From Tsukamurella sputi (GTDB taxonomy: Bacteria > Actinomycetota > Actinomycetes > Mycobacteriales > Mycobacteriaceae): a stretch of 64,000 nucleotides of DNA. The notes beneath the pieces are model-generated. The model was not told where the DNA came from, did no database searches, and saw only the letters and a list, made by a program, of their open reading frames with translations. Location: contig NZ_VIGV01000004.1 of NCBI RefSeq assembly GCF_007858445.1, positions 434,001-498,000 of the forward strand, in the 5' to 3' direction. Shown here piece after piece: positions 16,848-26,928 of this stretch (position 1 is its first letter; each line of letters opens with the position of its first letter). A program made the position numbers and the translations under genes.

Positions 16848-18146
16848 ATGAGCGATTCCAGCGTGAACTCCGCGTCCCTGGCCGAACTCGATCCCGAGGT
16901 CGCGGCCGCCATGAACGGCGAGCTCGCGCGGCAGCGCGACACGCTGGAGATGATCGCCTCGGAGAACTTCGTCCCGCGTGCCGTGCTGCAGGCACAGGGT
17001 TCCGTGCTCACCAACAAGTACGCCGAGGGCTACCCCGGGCGCCGCTACTACGGCGGCTGCGAGTACGTCGACGTGGTCGAGGACCTGGCGCGCAATCGCG
17101 CCAAGGAGCTGTTCGGCGCCGAGTTCGCCAATGTCCAGCCGCACTCCGGCGCGCAGGCCAACGCCGCGGTGCTGCAGGCGCTGATGGAGCCGGGCGAGAC
17201 CCTCATGGGCCTCGACCTCGCGCACGGCGGCCATCTCACGCACGGCATGCGCCTGAACTTCTCCGGCAAGCTCTACGAGAACGTCTTCTACGGCGTCTCC
17301 AAGGAGGACCACCGGGTGGACATGGACGAGGTGCGCAAGATCGCCCTCGACTCCAAGCCGAAGGTGATCGTCGCCGGCTGGTCCGCCTACCCGCGCCACC
17401 TCGACTTCGCCGCCTTCCGCTCCATCGCCGACGAGGTGGGCGCCCACCTGTGGGTCGACATGGCGCACTTCGCCGGCCTCGTCGCCGCGGGCCTGCATCC
17501 GAGCCCCGTCCCGCACGCCGACGTCGTCAGCTCCACCGTGCACAAGACCCTGGGCGGCCCCCGCTCCGGCATCATCCTGGCCAAGCAGGAGTGGGCCAAG
17601 AAGCTCAACTCCGCCGTCTTCCCCGGCCAGCAGGGCGGCCCCCTCATGCACGTGATCGCCGCCAAGGCCGTCGCGCTCAAGGTCGCGGGCACGGAGGAGT
17701 TCCGCGAGAAGCAGCAGCGCACGCTCGACGGTGCGCGCATCCTGGCGGAGCGCCTGAACGGCAAGGACGTGGCCGACGCCGGCGTCACCGTGCTCACCGG
17801 CGGCACCGACGTGCATCTGGTCCTCGTCGACCTGCGCAACAGCGACCTCGACGGCCAGCAGGCCGAGGACCTCCTCCACGAGGTCGGCATCACCGTCAAC
17901 CGCAACGCCGTGCCCTTCGACCCGCGCCCGCCGATGGTCACCTCCGGCCTGCGCATCGGCACCGCAGCGCTCGCCAGCCGCGGTTTCGGTGAGAAGGAGT
18001 TCACCGAGGTGGCCGACATCATCGGCACCGCGCTCGCCCAGGGCAAGGCGGCCGATACCGCCGCGCTGCGCGCCCGCGTCTCGTCGCTCGCGCTCGAGGT
18101 GCCGCTGTACGAGGGCCTGGAGGACTGGGGCCTGCTGTCGAGGTGA
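16848..18146 (+). CDS. glyA: Serine hydroxymethyltransferase
   Basis: 432 residues, full length. Interconverts serine and glycine with tetrahydrofolate as one-carbon carrier; PLP-dependent and cytoplasmic. Seen: [13 protein letters not shown] at the N-terminus, [44 protein letters not shown] and the PLP lysine in [20 protein letters not shown] at 16836-16841 is six bases before ATG 16848, so the transcript is probably leaderless. Matches glyA1 (Rv1093) by position. Confidence 0.96.
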   Translation: MSDSSVNSASLAELDPEVAAAMNGELARQRDTLEMIASENFVPRAVLQAQGSVLTNKYAEGYPGRRYYGGCEYVDVVEDLARNRAKELFGAEFANVQPHSGAQANAAVLQALMEPGETLMGLDLAHGGHLTHGMRLNFSGKLYENVFYGVSKEDHRVDMDEVRKIALDSKPKVIVAGWSAYPRHLDFAAFRSIADEVGAHLWVDMAHFAGLVAAGLHPSPVPHADVVSSTVHKTLGGPRSGIILAKQEWAKKLNSAVFPGQQGGPLMHVIAAKAVALKVAGTEEFREKQQRTLDGARILAERLNGKDVADAGVTVLTGGTDVHLVLVDLRNSDLDGQQAEDLLHEVGITVNRNAVPFDPRPPMVTSGLRIGTAALASRGFGEKEFTEVADIIGTALAQGKAADTAALRARVSSLALEVPLYEGLEDWGLLSR

Positions 18147-18219
18147 ACCCCGGTTCCGGGTTCGTCACGTCTCCGACCAGGGATTTGAGGCCGGGCGGCG
18201 GCTGCTTTAGAGTGACCGG

Positions 18220-19047
18220 GTGACTTCCAGCATCTCGGACGACCTGACGCTCGCCATCGACAAGGCGTTGCCGGACATCCGCGCGGCCTACGTCGAGGCC
18301 GGCGATGCGTGGCAGCCGCACGACTACGTCCCGTGGGACGACGGCCGCAACTACGCCTTCCTCGGCGGCGAGGACTTCGTGCCCTCCGACGTGAAGGTCG
18401 ACGCAGTGGTCAGCAACGGCCTGATCCTGGGCCTGCTGACGAAGGATCACCTCCCGTCCTTCCACCGCCTGCTGGCGCAGCACCACCTCATCGACTCGGA
18501 CTGGGGCAAGTTCGTCGGCCACTGGACCGCGGAGGAGAACCGCCACGGCATCGCCCTGCGCGACCACGTCGTGGTCAGCCGCACGTGCGACGTCGAGCAG
18601 CTGGAGATGTGGCGTCTGGAGGCCGTGACCCGCGGCTACCGCCAGTACGAGGGCACCCGCGAGGAGATCCAGGTCGCGGAGCAGATCGCCATGGTGATCG
18701 TGCACGAGGCGCTCTCGGCCGACTACTTCGATCGCCTCGCCGACTACGCCGAGAAGGCCGACGGCACCCCGGCGGGCCTCGTCACCACGCTGCGCAAGGT
18801 CGCGAACGACGACCGCACCCAGCAGCGCTTCTGGACCGAGCTGCTCACCGTCGCGCTCGACGTCAACGAGGGCCACGTCAAGGACGCCCTGCTGGGCCAG
18901 GCGCGCCTCGCGTCGCCCATCGGCGCCGAGACCGCGGACGGCCTCGACGAGGCTCGCCGCATCGTCACCGAGGCCGGCATCAGCACGCCCGAGCGGGATC
19001 GCGAGATCCTGAACGGCCTGCTCGCCACCTGGGGCCTGGAGCTGTAA
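18220..19047 (+). CDS. desA: Acyl-[ACP] desaturase-family protein (DesA2-like)
   Basis: 275 residues, syntenic with M. tuberculosis desA2 (Rv1094). The first diiron motif is intact (EENRHG at 105-110) and HEALSADYF supplies the next carboxylate, but the usual second ExxH motif is degenerate (VANDDRTQQRFW) and the TE(E/D) that normally gives the first ligand reads LLTKDHLPSF. Either metal ligation is unusual or the protein is not a standard desaturase. TAGAGT (18208-18213) lies six bases before GTG 18220 (leaderless). A strong terminator follows at 19080. Confidence 0.85.
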   Translation: MTSSISDDLTLAIDKALPDIRAAYVEAGDAWQPHDYVPWDDGRNYAFLGGEDFVPSDVKVDAVVSNGLILGLLTKDHLPSFHRLLAQHHLIDSDWGKFVGHWTAEENRHGIALRDHVVVSRTCDVEQLEMWRLEAVTRGYRQYEGTREEIQVAEQIAMVIVHEALSADYFDRLADYAEKADGTPAGLVTTLRKVANDDRTQQRFWTELLTVALDVNEGHVKDALLGQARLASPIGAETADGLDEARRIVTEAGISTPERDREILNGLLATWGLEL

Positions 19048-19079
19048 CAACGGGGTACCGACCCGTAACGAACTGTTCA

Positions 19080-19119
19080 CGAACGCGCCGCGCAGCCTCC
19101 GGGCCGCGCGGCGCGTTCG
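19080..19119 (+). terminator. Strong hairpin terminator after desA
   Basis: CGAACGCGCCGCGC (19080-19093) pairs perfectly with GCGCGGCGCGTTCG (19106-19119): 14 bp, 12-nt loop, no T-run. It begins 32 bp after the desA stop and ends just before the TAGTTT box that probably starts the phoH transcript. Confidence 0.75.
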
Positions 19120-19123
19120 GCGT

Positions 19124-19319
19124 TAGTTTGGCGGTGACGGATTGCGGGGAAGCAGTTCGTCCCGGGAGGTTCCAACCGTGACTGGATATCCAGTTTCCAC
19201 GAGAGGGCCGGCCCCGGTCCTCGCCGTACGGGCGTAAGAACAACGCACCGTCGGCGCTTGGAACCGGCCGGCCGCAGCTACACGCTTGCGTGGGCGCCGC
19301 GCAGGCTAGGAGCGTCACC
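19124..19319 (+). promoter_or_regulatory. Promoter and structured ~180-nt leader of phoH
   Basis: TAGTTT at 19124-19129 is a plausible -10 box. The following leader is unusually rich in symmetry: GGTTCCAA (19168-19175) can pair with TTGGAACC (19258-19265), enclosing the perfect 14-bp palindrome ACTGGATATCCAGT (19181-19194) and GGGCCGGCCC just beyond. It also holds a short ORF with a good ribosome-binding site (19178-19237). In mycobacteria phoH2 is reported to be preceded by a small antitoxin gene, phoAT; no obvious homologue is readable here. No known riboswitch class is recognised. Confidence 0.4.
19178..19237 (+). CDS. Candidate 19-aa upstream ORF in the phoH leader
   Basis: GTG 19178 follows GGGAGG (19164-19169) at an ideal distance and opens a 19-codon frame ending TAA 19235-19237 (V-T-G-Y-P-V-S-T-R, then mostly Gly, Pro, Ala and Val). 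A 15-codon GTG frame starting at 19134 ends at TGA 19179-19181, overlapping this start (GTGA). The peptide itself is unremarkable and could be chance, but the ribosome-binding site is better than that of phoH. If translated it is either a regulatory uORF or a shortened counterpart of the mycobacterial phoAT. Confidence 0.3.
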   Translation: MTGYPVSTRGPAPVLAVRA

Positions 19320-20627
19320 GTGTCTTTCCGTGAGACCCCCCGCACGTACGTGCTCGACACCTCCGTCCTGCTGTCCGATCCCTGGGCCATCACCCGCTTC
19401 GCCGAGCACGACGTCGTGCTCCCGCTCGTGGTGATCAGCGAACTCGAGGGCAAACGTCACCACGCCGAACTCGGCTGGTTCGCCCGCGAATCGCTGCGCA
19501 TGCTCGACGACATGCGACTCGAGCACGGCCGCCTCGACCAGCCGATCCCCACGCCGGGCGGAGGCACGGTGCAGGTGGAGCTCAATCACATCGATCCGTC
19601 CGTGCTGCCGGTCGGCTTCCGCACCGAGACCAACGACTCCCGCATCCTCGCCTGCGCGTTGAACCTGCGTGCCGAGGGTCGCGACGTGGTGCTGGTGTCG
19701 AAGGACATCCCGCTGCGGGTCAAGGCCGGCGCGGTGGGTCTGCCCGCCGACGAGTACCGGGCGCAGGACGTGGTGACCTCCGGGTGGACGGGCATGGAGG
19801 AGCTCGAGGTCTCCCGCGAGGTCATCGACGCGCTCTTCGCGGGCGGCGTCGTGGATCACGACGCGGCACGCGACCTGCCGTGCAACACCGGCGTCCGGCT
19901 CCTGGGCGGCACGTCCAGCGCGTTGGGCCGGGTGACCGCGGAGAAGCAGCTCCAGCTCGTGCGCGGCGATCGTGAGGCCTTCGGACTGCACGGCCGCAGT
20001 GCCGAGCAGCGCGTCGCACTCGATCTGCTGCTCGACGAGTCGGTGGGCATCGTCTCCCTCGGCGGCAAGGCCGGCACCGGCAAGTCGGCCCTGGCCCTGT
20101 GCGCCGGGCTGGAGGCGGTGCTGGAGAAGCGCACGCAGCGCAAGGTCGTCGTCTTCCGCCCGCTGTACGCCGTCGGCGGCCAGGACCTCGGCTACCTCCC
20201 GGGCTCCGAGAACGAGAAGATGGGGCCGTGGGCGCAGGCCGTCTACGACACCCTGGACGGGCTCGCCTCGCCCGAGGTGATGGACGAGGTGATGTCGCGC
20301 GGCATGCTGGAGGTGCTGCCGCTCACGCACATCCGTGGACGGTCGCTGCACGACTCCTTCGTCATCGTCGACGAGGCGCAGTCCCTCGAGCGCAACGTGC
20401 TGCTGACGGTGCTCTCGCGCCTCGGCTCCGGTTCGCGGGTGGTGCTCACGCACGACGTCGCTCAGCGCGACAACCTGCGGGTAGGGCGGCACGACGGCGT
20501 TGCAGCGGTGATCGAGAAGCTCAAGGGCCACCCGCTGTTCGCGCACGTCACGCTCACGCGATCCGAGCGCTCGCCCATCGCGGCGCTGGTCACCGAGATG
20601 CTGGAGGAGTTCGCCCCCGGCGCGTGA
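19320..20627 (+). CDS. phoH: PhoH-family protein with N-terminal PIN domain (PhoH2)
   Basis: 435 residues. Residues 1-140 form a PIN ribonuclease domain ([12 protein letters not shown], later ISELEGKRH and [11 protein letters not shown] carry the acidic residues). The C-terminal PhoH ATPase domain has P-loop [33 protein letters not shown] and Walker [10 protein letters not shown]. Mycobacterial PhoH2 (Rv1095) is described as an RNA helicase/ribonuclease acting as a toxin-like partner of PhoAT. GTG 19320 has AGGAG seven bases upstream; the frame is open further 5' but without a better start. Preceded by a structured leader. Confidence 0.92.
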   Translation: MSFRETPRTYVLDTSVLLSDPWAITRFAEHDVVLPLVVISELEGKRHHAELGWFARESLRMLDDMRLEHGRLDQPIPTPGGGTVQVELNHIDPSVLPVGFRTETNDSRILACALNLRAEGRDVVLVSKDIPLRVKAGAVGLPADEYRAQDVVTSGWTGMEELEVSREVIDALFAGGVVDHDAARDLPCNTGVRLLGGTSSALGRVTAEKQLQLVRGDREAFGLHGRSAEQRVALDLLLDESVGIVSLGGKAGTGKSALALCAGLEAVLEKRTQRKVVVFRPLYAVGGQDLGYLPGSENEKMGPWAQAVYDTLDGLASPEVMDEVMSRGMLEVLPLTHIRGRSLHDSFVIVDEAQSLERNVLLTVLSRLGSGSRVVLTHDVAQRDNLRVGRHDGVAAVIEKLKGHPLFAHVTLTRSERSPIAALVTEMLEEFAPGA

Positions 20628-20647
20628 CCCGGTCGAAGATCGGTCGG

Positions 20648-21826
20648 CTACGACGCCGGGGATCCCGAGGGGTTCTCGACGGGACGCAGGAAGCAGCGCG
20701 CCAGGTCGAGGCGCTCGGCGTCGTAGCCCGCCCATTTCTGCGCCGGTACGTCCTGGTGCCCGACCTCCCGGAATCCCCGTCGGACGAAGAAGTCCGCGGC
20801 ACTGTCGCTGACGGTCACGGCGAAGACGTGCGCGAGCCCGCGGGACCTGGCGAGCTCGAACAGTCCGTCGATCAGCAGGCTTCCGGCGCCGAGCCCGGAG
20901 AACTCGGCGACGGTGATCAGGCCCGAGACCTCCGCGTACCCGGTGCCGGCGTACCGGTCCGTCTCGAGTCCCACCACGCCCGCGAGGTGTCCGGTGCGGA
21001 ACACCCGGGCGCCGAGGCCGCCGGCCGCCATCCTGGCGATCTCGGCGCGGCTGCGCGGCTTGAGGATCCCGTCGCGGACGCCCTGGGTCACCAGGGACTC
21101 GATGCGCGCGAAATCGTCGACCTGGAGCGGTGTCACGTGCAGGTACCGGCCGTGCGTGAGCACCGTGCCGCGCCCGTCGAAAGTGAGGAGCTCGTAGTCG
21201 AGGTCCTCGGCGCGGCAGAGGTTCACGCTGTACGCCCCGCCCACGAGGGCGGCCTGCGCGGCGGGCGCGTAATCGTCGAGTCCGCGCGCGGCCAAGTGGG
21301 CCGCGAGGCCCTCACCGTGCAGGTCGATGTCGGCGTAACTGCGCGGTGGGGTGCCCCATCCGCCGCCGGGGTCGGTGAGCACCATCTTCGACGCGCGGAC
21401 ACTCGTCGAAACGGCGCCGGCGGTGTGGGCGAGGGCGGCGGGGTCCACGCCCACGACGACCCGCTTCTCGTCGGTCACCGCGAGCCAGAGTTCGGCGACG
21501 AAGTCGTCGTTCCAGGTGGGAGCCCCGCTCACCGCTCGTCCACCGATCGCGGTGGCGGTCAGGTCGGCCTGATCGGCCGGCACGACGAAGACGAAGCGCG
21601 TATCGCCTCCGTTGAAGGCGTCGACGGTGCGGCCGGCGGCCGACAGCGTCGCGGGGTCGACCTGCGGGAGTGCGACCACGATCGTGATCCCGCGGAACTC
21701 CTCGACGAAGAACTCGCGCTCGGGGAGCGGCACGCCCTCGCCGACGGAGGACTCGGTCGCGCGCCGACGGGATGTCGGCAGTGTCGGCGGCGCCTGCCGT
21801 GCGGCCACCTGAGGGACTTCGGTCAC
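20648..21826 (-). CDS. N-acetylglutamate-synthase-like protein (diverged N-terminal domain + GNAT domain)
   Basis: 392 residues from GTG 21826, with a TACCCT box eight bases before. The last ~150 residues are a GNAT acetyltransferase of the ArgA type: [15 protein letters not shown], then [21 protein letters not shown] (acetyl-CoA site region) and [15 protein letters not shown]. The middle part ([26 protein letters not shown]) resembles the last strands of the amino-acid-kinase-like domain of NAGS, but the N-terminal ~200 residues are too diverged to assign. It may make N-acetylglutamate for arginine synthesis or acetylate something else. Converges with phoH. Confidence 0.55.
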   Translation of the reverse strand: MTEVPQVAARQAPPTLPTSRRRATESSVGEGVPLPEREFFVEEFRGITIVVALPQVDPATLSAAGRTVDAFNGGDTRFVFVVPADQADLTATAIGGRAVSGAPTWNDDFVAELWLAVTDEKRVVVGVDPAALAHTAGAVSTSVRASKMVLTDPGGGWGTPPRSYADIDLHGEGLAAHLAARGLDDYAPAAQAALVGGAYSVNLCRAEDLDYELLTFDGRGTVLTHGRYLHVTPLQVDDFARIESLVTQGVRDGILKPRSRAEIARMAAGGLGARVFRTGHLAGVVGLETDRYAGTGYAEVSGLITVAEFSGLGAGSLLIDGLFELARSRGLAHVFAVTVSDSAADFFVRRGFREVGHQDVPAQKWAGYDAERLDLARCFLRPVENPSGSPAS

Positions 21827-21985
21827 GTTTGTCCAGGGTACTGGACCTCGAGGGACGTCGTCGTGGTGTCTCGCGGTGCGCGGTCCGGCGCGCCGCCCCA
21901 GCGATCGCGCACCGTCGGACTCGGGTCGCCGCAGGTAGGGCAGCCTAACCCGGACCGGCGATACGTCGGGGAATACCCTCGAAGG

Positions 21986-23680
21986 GTGACTTCGAACAGC
22001 CCCGAATTCATCTATTCCGACCTGCTGCCCATCGGTCCTGATTCGACGCCGTACCGGCTCATCACGACCGAGGGCGTCGAGACCTTCGAGGTCGACGGGC
22101 AGAAGTTCCTCAAGGTCGCGCCGGAGGCGCTGCAGAAGCTGACCGCGGAGGCGATGCACGACATCAGCCACTACCTGCGGCCCGCGCACCTGCAGCAGCT
22201 GCGCAAGATCATCGACGACCCCGAGGCGTCGGGCAACGACCGCTTCGTGGCGCTCGATCTGCTCAAGAACGTCAACATCTCCGCCGGTGGCGTGCTGCCG
22301 ATGTGCCAGGACACCGGCACCGCGATCGTCATGGGCAAGAAGTCCGAGGGCGTGCTGACGGGCGTGGACGACGGGGAGTGGGTCTCCCGCGGCGTCTTCG
22401 ACGCGTACACCAAGCTCAATCTGCGCTACTCGCAGAACGCGCCGATCACCATGTACGAGGAGAAGAACACCGGCACCAACCTGCCGGCCCAGGTGGAGAT
22501 CTACGCCACCGAGCAGGGGCCGAAGGGGCCGGAGTACAAGTTCCTCTTCATGGCGAAGGGCGGCGGCTCGGCCAACAAGTCCTTCCTGTTCCAGGAGACG
22601 AAGGCGATCCTCAACCCGGATCGGATCCTGAAGTTCCTCGACGAGAAGATCCGCTCGCTGGGCACCGCGGCCTGCCCGCCGTACCACCTCGCGATCGTCA
22701 TCGGCGGCACCTCCGCCGAGTTCGCGCTCAAGACCGCGAAGTACGCCTCGGCGCACTACCTGGACGAGCTCCCCGAGACGGGCTCCATCGCCGCGCACGG
22801 CTTCCGCGACAAGGAGCTGGAGGAGAAGGTCTTCGAGCTGACCCAGTCGTTCGGGATCGGCGCGCAGTTCGGCGGCAAGTACTTCTGCCACGACGTGCGT
22901 GTGGTGCGCCTGCCCCGGCACGGCGCCTCGCTGCCCGTCGCGATCGCGGTGTCCTGCTCGGCGGACCGCCAGGCGCTGGGCAAGATCACGGCCGACGGTG
23001 TCTTCCTCGAGCAGCTCGAGACCGATCCCGCGCAGTACATGCCGGACGCCGGCGTGGCGGAGGACATCGAGGGCGGCGCGGTCGTCGAGATCGACCTGAA
23101 CCGGCCGATGCCCGAGATCCTCGCCGAGCTCTCGAAGTACCCGGTGAAGACGCGGCTGTCGCTGACCGGCCCGCTGGTGGTCGCCCGCGACATCGCGCAC
23201 GCCAAGATCAAGGACCTGCTGGACTCGGGTCAGCCGATGCCGCAGTACCTCAAGGACCACCCGGTGTACTACGCCGGTCCCGCGAAGACGCCGGAGGGCA
23301 TGGCGTCCGGCTCCTTCGGCCCCACCACGGCGGGCCGCATGGACAGCTACGTCGACCAGTTCCAGGCCGCCGGCGGCTCGATGATCATGCTGGCCAAGGG
23401 GAACCGCTCCAAGCAGGTCACGCAGGCCTGCAATGAGCACGGCGGCTTCTACCTCGGCTCCATCGGCGGCCCCGCGGCGCGCCTGGCGCTCGACTGCATC
23501 AAGTCGCAGGAAGTCATCGAGTACCCCGAGCTCGGCATGGAGGCCGTGTGGAAGATCGAGGTCGAGAACTTCCCCGCCTTCATCGTGGTCGACGACAAGG
23601 GCAACGACTTCTTCACCGACCCGTCGGGTGAGGTCTCCCTGCCGCTCAGCGGCATCCGGGTGCGATCGAAGGAGCGGTAG
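21986..23680 (+). CDS. fumA: Class I (Fe-S) fumarate hydratase
   Basis: 564 residues, the size of single-chain class I fumarases such as E. coli FumA. It hydrates fumarate to malate with an oxygen-sensitive [4Fe-4S] cluster. Seen: [16 protein letters not shown] (cluster Cys), the LRYSQNAP stretch, [46 protein letters not shown] and the C-terminal beta-subunit-like domain with [12 protein letters not shown] 21986 lies six bases after TACCCT (leaderless). A class II fumarase is encoded 1.8 kb downstream, so the cell has both types. Confidence 0.93.
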   Translation: MTSNSPEFIYSDLLPIGPDSTPYRLITTEGVETFEVDGQKFLKVAPEALQKLTAEAMHDISHYLRPAHLQQLRKIIDDPEASGNDRFVALDLLKNVNISAGGVLPMCQDTGTAIVMGKKSEGVLTGVDDGEWVSRGVFDAYTKLNLRYSQNAPITMYEEKNTGTNLPAQVEIYATEQGPKGPEYKFLFMAKGGGSANKSFLFQETKAILNPDRILKFLDEKIRSLGTAACPPYHLAIVIGGTSAEFALKTAKYASAHYLDELPETGSIAAHGFRDKELEEKVFELTQSFGIGAQFGGKYFCHDVRVVRLPRHGASLPVAIAVSCSADRQALGKITADGVFLEQLETDPAQYMPDAGVAEDIEGGAVVEIDLNRPMPEILAELSKYPVKTRLSLTGPLVVARDIAHAKIKDLLDSGQPMPQYLKDHPVYYAGPAKTPEGMASGSFGPTTAGRMDSYVDQFQAAGGSMIMLAKGNRSKQVTQACNEHGGFYLGSIGGPAARLALDCIKSQEVIEYPELGMEAVWKIEVENFPAFIVVDDKGNDFFTDPSGEVSLPLSGIRVRSKER

Positions 23681-23707
23681 CCCTTCCCGCTGCTGCCTGT
23701 GGATGAA

Positions 23708-23723
23708 GCGCTCGGGTGAGCGC
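23708..23723. terminator. Small hairpin between converging genes
   Basis: GCGCTC-GGGT-GAGCGC forms a 6-bp stem with a tight loop about 30 bp after the fumA stop. Short, without T-run; a weak terminator candidate only. Confidence 0.3.
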
Positions 23724-23746
23724 CCCGTGCGGCCTACAGTCGCGAC

Positions 23747-23797
23747 ATGGCTGCTGCAGCACGCCACTCGTCGAGCGACACGAGATCGCGACGATGA
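23747..23797 (+). CDS. Candidate leaderless 16-aa ORF
   Basis: TACAGT at 23735-23740 is followed after six bases by ATG 23747, the same geometry as the leaderless genes of this window. The frame runs 16 codons (M-A-A-A-A-R-H-S-S-S-D-T-R-S-R-R) to TGA 23795-23797. No longer gene follows in this direction; the converging methyltransferase ends at 23817. It may be a true small peptide, the stump of a deleted gene, or chance. Confidence 0.25.
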   Translation: MAAAARHSSSDTRSRR

Positions 23798-23816
23798 GTC
23801 GCGCCGGGTCCGGGCG

Positions 23817-24398
23817 TCAGGCCGGGCGGAGGACGGTGACGGCGAAGTCGGCACCGTCGTGCCAGGGCTTGACATCCCAGGTCGCCAGGCGCAGATCGGT
23901 CCGCAGCCCGGCCTCGGCGGCGTGGACGTCCAGCTGTTCCGGCGTGAGACCGCGGTTCGTGTGGAAGCCGACGATCGCGAATCCCTCCGGCGTCAAGTGC
24001 TTCCGGAAGTTGGCGAGCACCGTCGTCTCCGTGCCCTCGGCGACGAAGACCAGCACATTGCCCGCGCAGACGATGGCATCGAAGGCGCCGTCCAGGTCCA
24101 GCTCGGCGAGGTCCTGCACGAGCCACCTCGGGCCGGGGTGGTCCGCTTCCGCGGCCGCGATGAGCACCGGATCGACGTCCACGCCGGTCACGTCGTGGCC
24201 CACCGAATGCAGGTAGCCGCCGATTCTCCCCGGCCCGCAGCCCGCGTCGAGGATTCGCGCGTTCCGGCCCACCATCGCGTCCACGAGCCTGGCCTCACCG
24301 ACCAGATCCGCGCCCTCTCGGGCCATGGTGCGGAACCGCTCGACGTACCACTCGCTGTGGCCTTCCTTGGTGTCCGTGAACCAGCGCGGCGTGCTCAT
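23817..24398 (-). CDS. SAM-dependent methyltransferase (class I)
   Basis: 193 residues. Motif I ILDAGCGPGRIGGYL binds S-adenosylmethionine; VTGVDVDPVLI, FDAIVCAGNVL and a following FRKHLTPEGFAIVGF strand complete the Rossmann-like core. The N-terminal DTKEGHSEWYVERFRTM segment is common in actinobacterial small-molecule methyltransferases. Substrate unknown. Divergent from the small membrane protein at 24474, with a short dyad (24444-24458) in the shared 75-bp region. Confidence 0.8.
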   Translation of the reverse strand: MSTPRWFTDTKEGHSEWYVERFRTMAREGADLVGEARLVDAMVGRNARILDAGCGPGRIGGYLHSVGHDVTGVDVDPVLIAAAEADHPGPRWLVQDLAELDLDGAFDAIVCAGNVLVFVAEGTETTVLANFRKHLTPEGFAIVGFHTNRGLTPEQLDVHAAEAGLRTDLRLATWDVKPWHDGADFAVTVLRPA

Positions 24399-24443
24399 GT
24401 CTCCACGCTACTGACCGACCCCGGGCGCGGGAGGCCGAGGTCT

Positions 24444-24458
24444 ACTACACGCAGTAGT
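24444..24458. promoter_or_regulatory. ACTAC-N5-GTAGT dyad in a divergent promoter
   Basis: ACTAC (24444-24448) and GTAGT (24454-24458) form an inverted repeat just upstream of the TACAGT box (24462-24467) of the 24474 gene, over its expected -35 position. The half-sites resemble the TACTAC/GTAGTA operators of BlaI/MecI-type repressors, but no such regulator is encoded nearby. Confidence 0.3.
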
Positions 24459-24473
24459 GGGTACAGTCGAAGC

Positions 24474-24785
24474 ATGGCGGACATCATCGAACGGATCGGC
24501 ACGGCGCCGATCGCGGCGGCGGGACTCGTGGGTGGCTACTACGTGGCGCGGGAAACGGGCATCCGCCCGCTCGGCGGCGTGGTGCTCGCCGCGGCGGGCG
24601 CTGCCGCGGCGCGGGGCTGGTACGCGAAGGGCGGCGCGGGTACTGCGGCCGCGCTCACCGCGGTGTACCTGGGCGGATTCGGCGCATCCCACCCGCTGGC
24701 GAAGAAGATCGGCGCGTGGCCCTCCGTGGTGGGCGTGGCGGCGGTGGTCGCCGGCGCCTCGCACCTTCTGGCCGACCGACGCTGA
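24474..24785 (+). CDS. Small Ala/Gly-rich membrane protein
   Basis: 103 residues with three or four short hydrophobic helices rich in Ala, Gly and Val, separated by a few charged residues (ARETGIRP, KKIGAWP). No recognisable domain. TACAGT (24462-24467) lies six bases before ATG 24474, so it is probably translated from a leaderless transcript. Possibly an integral membrane protein of the mycolata; function unknown. Confidence 0.7.
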   Translation: MADIIERIGTAPIAAAGLVGGYYVARETGIRPLGGVVLAAAGAAAARGWYAKGGAGTAAALTAVYLGGFGASHPLAKKIGAWPSVVGVAAVVAGASHLLADRR

Positions 24786-24824
24786 CTGCGACCGCAGCGG
24801 CGCGCGAGGGGTTACGCTCCTTCG

Positions 24825-25406
24825 GTGAGATGGAGAACAAGTTTCACGCTGGCCATCTGTGCGGTCACGGTGGTGGCCGCCGGGTGCGGCGGTCCGGCGG
24901 CATCGTCGAACGATGCCCATCCCGGCGCGCACAGTGTGGAGACGACGACGGCACCGTCGGCCCCGATGGAGGAGCCGGCCAGCGGGACCCCGACGGGGAC
25001 CCCGCTGTACGCCCGTCTCTCCTCGTCCAGCGCCGTCGGCAACACCGGCCAGGCGCTCACCGCGACGATCGCCGGCACCACGTACCGCAGCGCGACGGGC
25101 GTCTGGATCGGTTGCGAGGGCACCGCGTCCACGGCCGTGTACCGCCTCGCCGGGGAGTTCTCCAAGCTCACCGGGGTCCTCGGCCTGCAGCCCCACACCC
25201 CCGTCGGCGTGCGCGTCCGCGTCGCCTTCGTGGTCGACGGTGAGACGAAACTGACCGCGACGCTGAGCCGGGACGACCGGCCGCAGAACGTCGCGATCGC
25301 GCTCCCGGGCGCCCGGTCGATCACCGTGACCGCGGTGGCCACGGCGGGGGAGTGCGCGCCCGCCGCCTCGCCCTACGGTGCGATCGGCGCGGCGTCGCTC
25401 ACCTGA
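24825..25406 (+). CDS. Secreted lipoprotein with an NPCBM-like domain
   Basis: 193 residues. N-terminal lipoprotein signal with lipobox VVAAGC (Cys21), then a Ser/Thr/Pro-rich linker to about residue 60. The rest (TAVYRLAGEFSKLTGVLGL, VRVAFVVDGETKL, NVAIALPGARSITVTAVA) has the strand order of NPCBM/NEW2 domains, which occur in glycoside hydrolases and bind carbohydrates. GTG 24825 is six bases after TACGCT (24813-24818). It lies 40 bp after the small membrane protein but has its own promoter box. Sugar binding at the cell surface is inference. Confidence 0.65.
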   Translation: MRWRTSFTLAICAVTVVAAGCGGPAASSNDAHPGAHSVETTTAPSAPMEEPASGTPTGTPLYARLSSSSAVGNTGQALTATIAGTTYRSATGVWIGCEGTASTAVYRLAGEFSKLTGVLGLQPHTPVGVRVRVAFVVDGETKLTATLSRDDRPQNVAIALPGARSITVTAVATAGECAPAASPYGAIGAASLT

Positions 25407-25431
25407 CCTACCCGCCCCGGGCGGACCGCCG

Positions 25432-26850
<1,419 letters not shown>

Positions 26851-26860
26851 ACCTTAGTAA

Positions 26861-26900
26861 CCTACTCGGGCCCCGGGAATGTTCCCAGGGCCCGAGTAGG
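26861..26900 (-). terminator. Long hairpin between glpX and fumC
   Basis: CCTACTCGGGCCC (26861-26873) and GGGCCCGAGTAGG (26888-26900) are perfect 13-bp complements; an inner GGGA/TCCC stem extends the helix past one mismatch. It is 28 bp after the glpX stop and only 10 bp before fumC ATG, with no T-run. It could terminate glpX transcripts or be an intercistronic or 5' UTR stem-loop affecting fumC. Confidence 0.7.
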
Positions 26901-26928
26901 AGATCACGTGCGCCGTGCGCACGAGCGC

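Noticed and set aside
20648-23875. Very long minus-strand open frame (over 1,000 codons) running antisense through the class I fumarase
   Set aside because: Only its last 392 codons (from GTG 21826) have protein-like motifs. The upstream part is a GC-rich shadow, full of Arg/Leu/Asp/Val without domains, opposite a clear fumarase.
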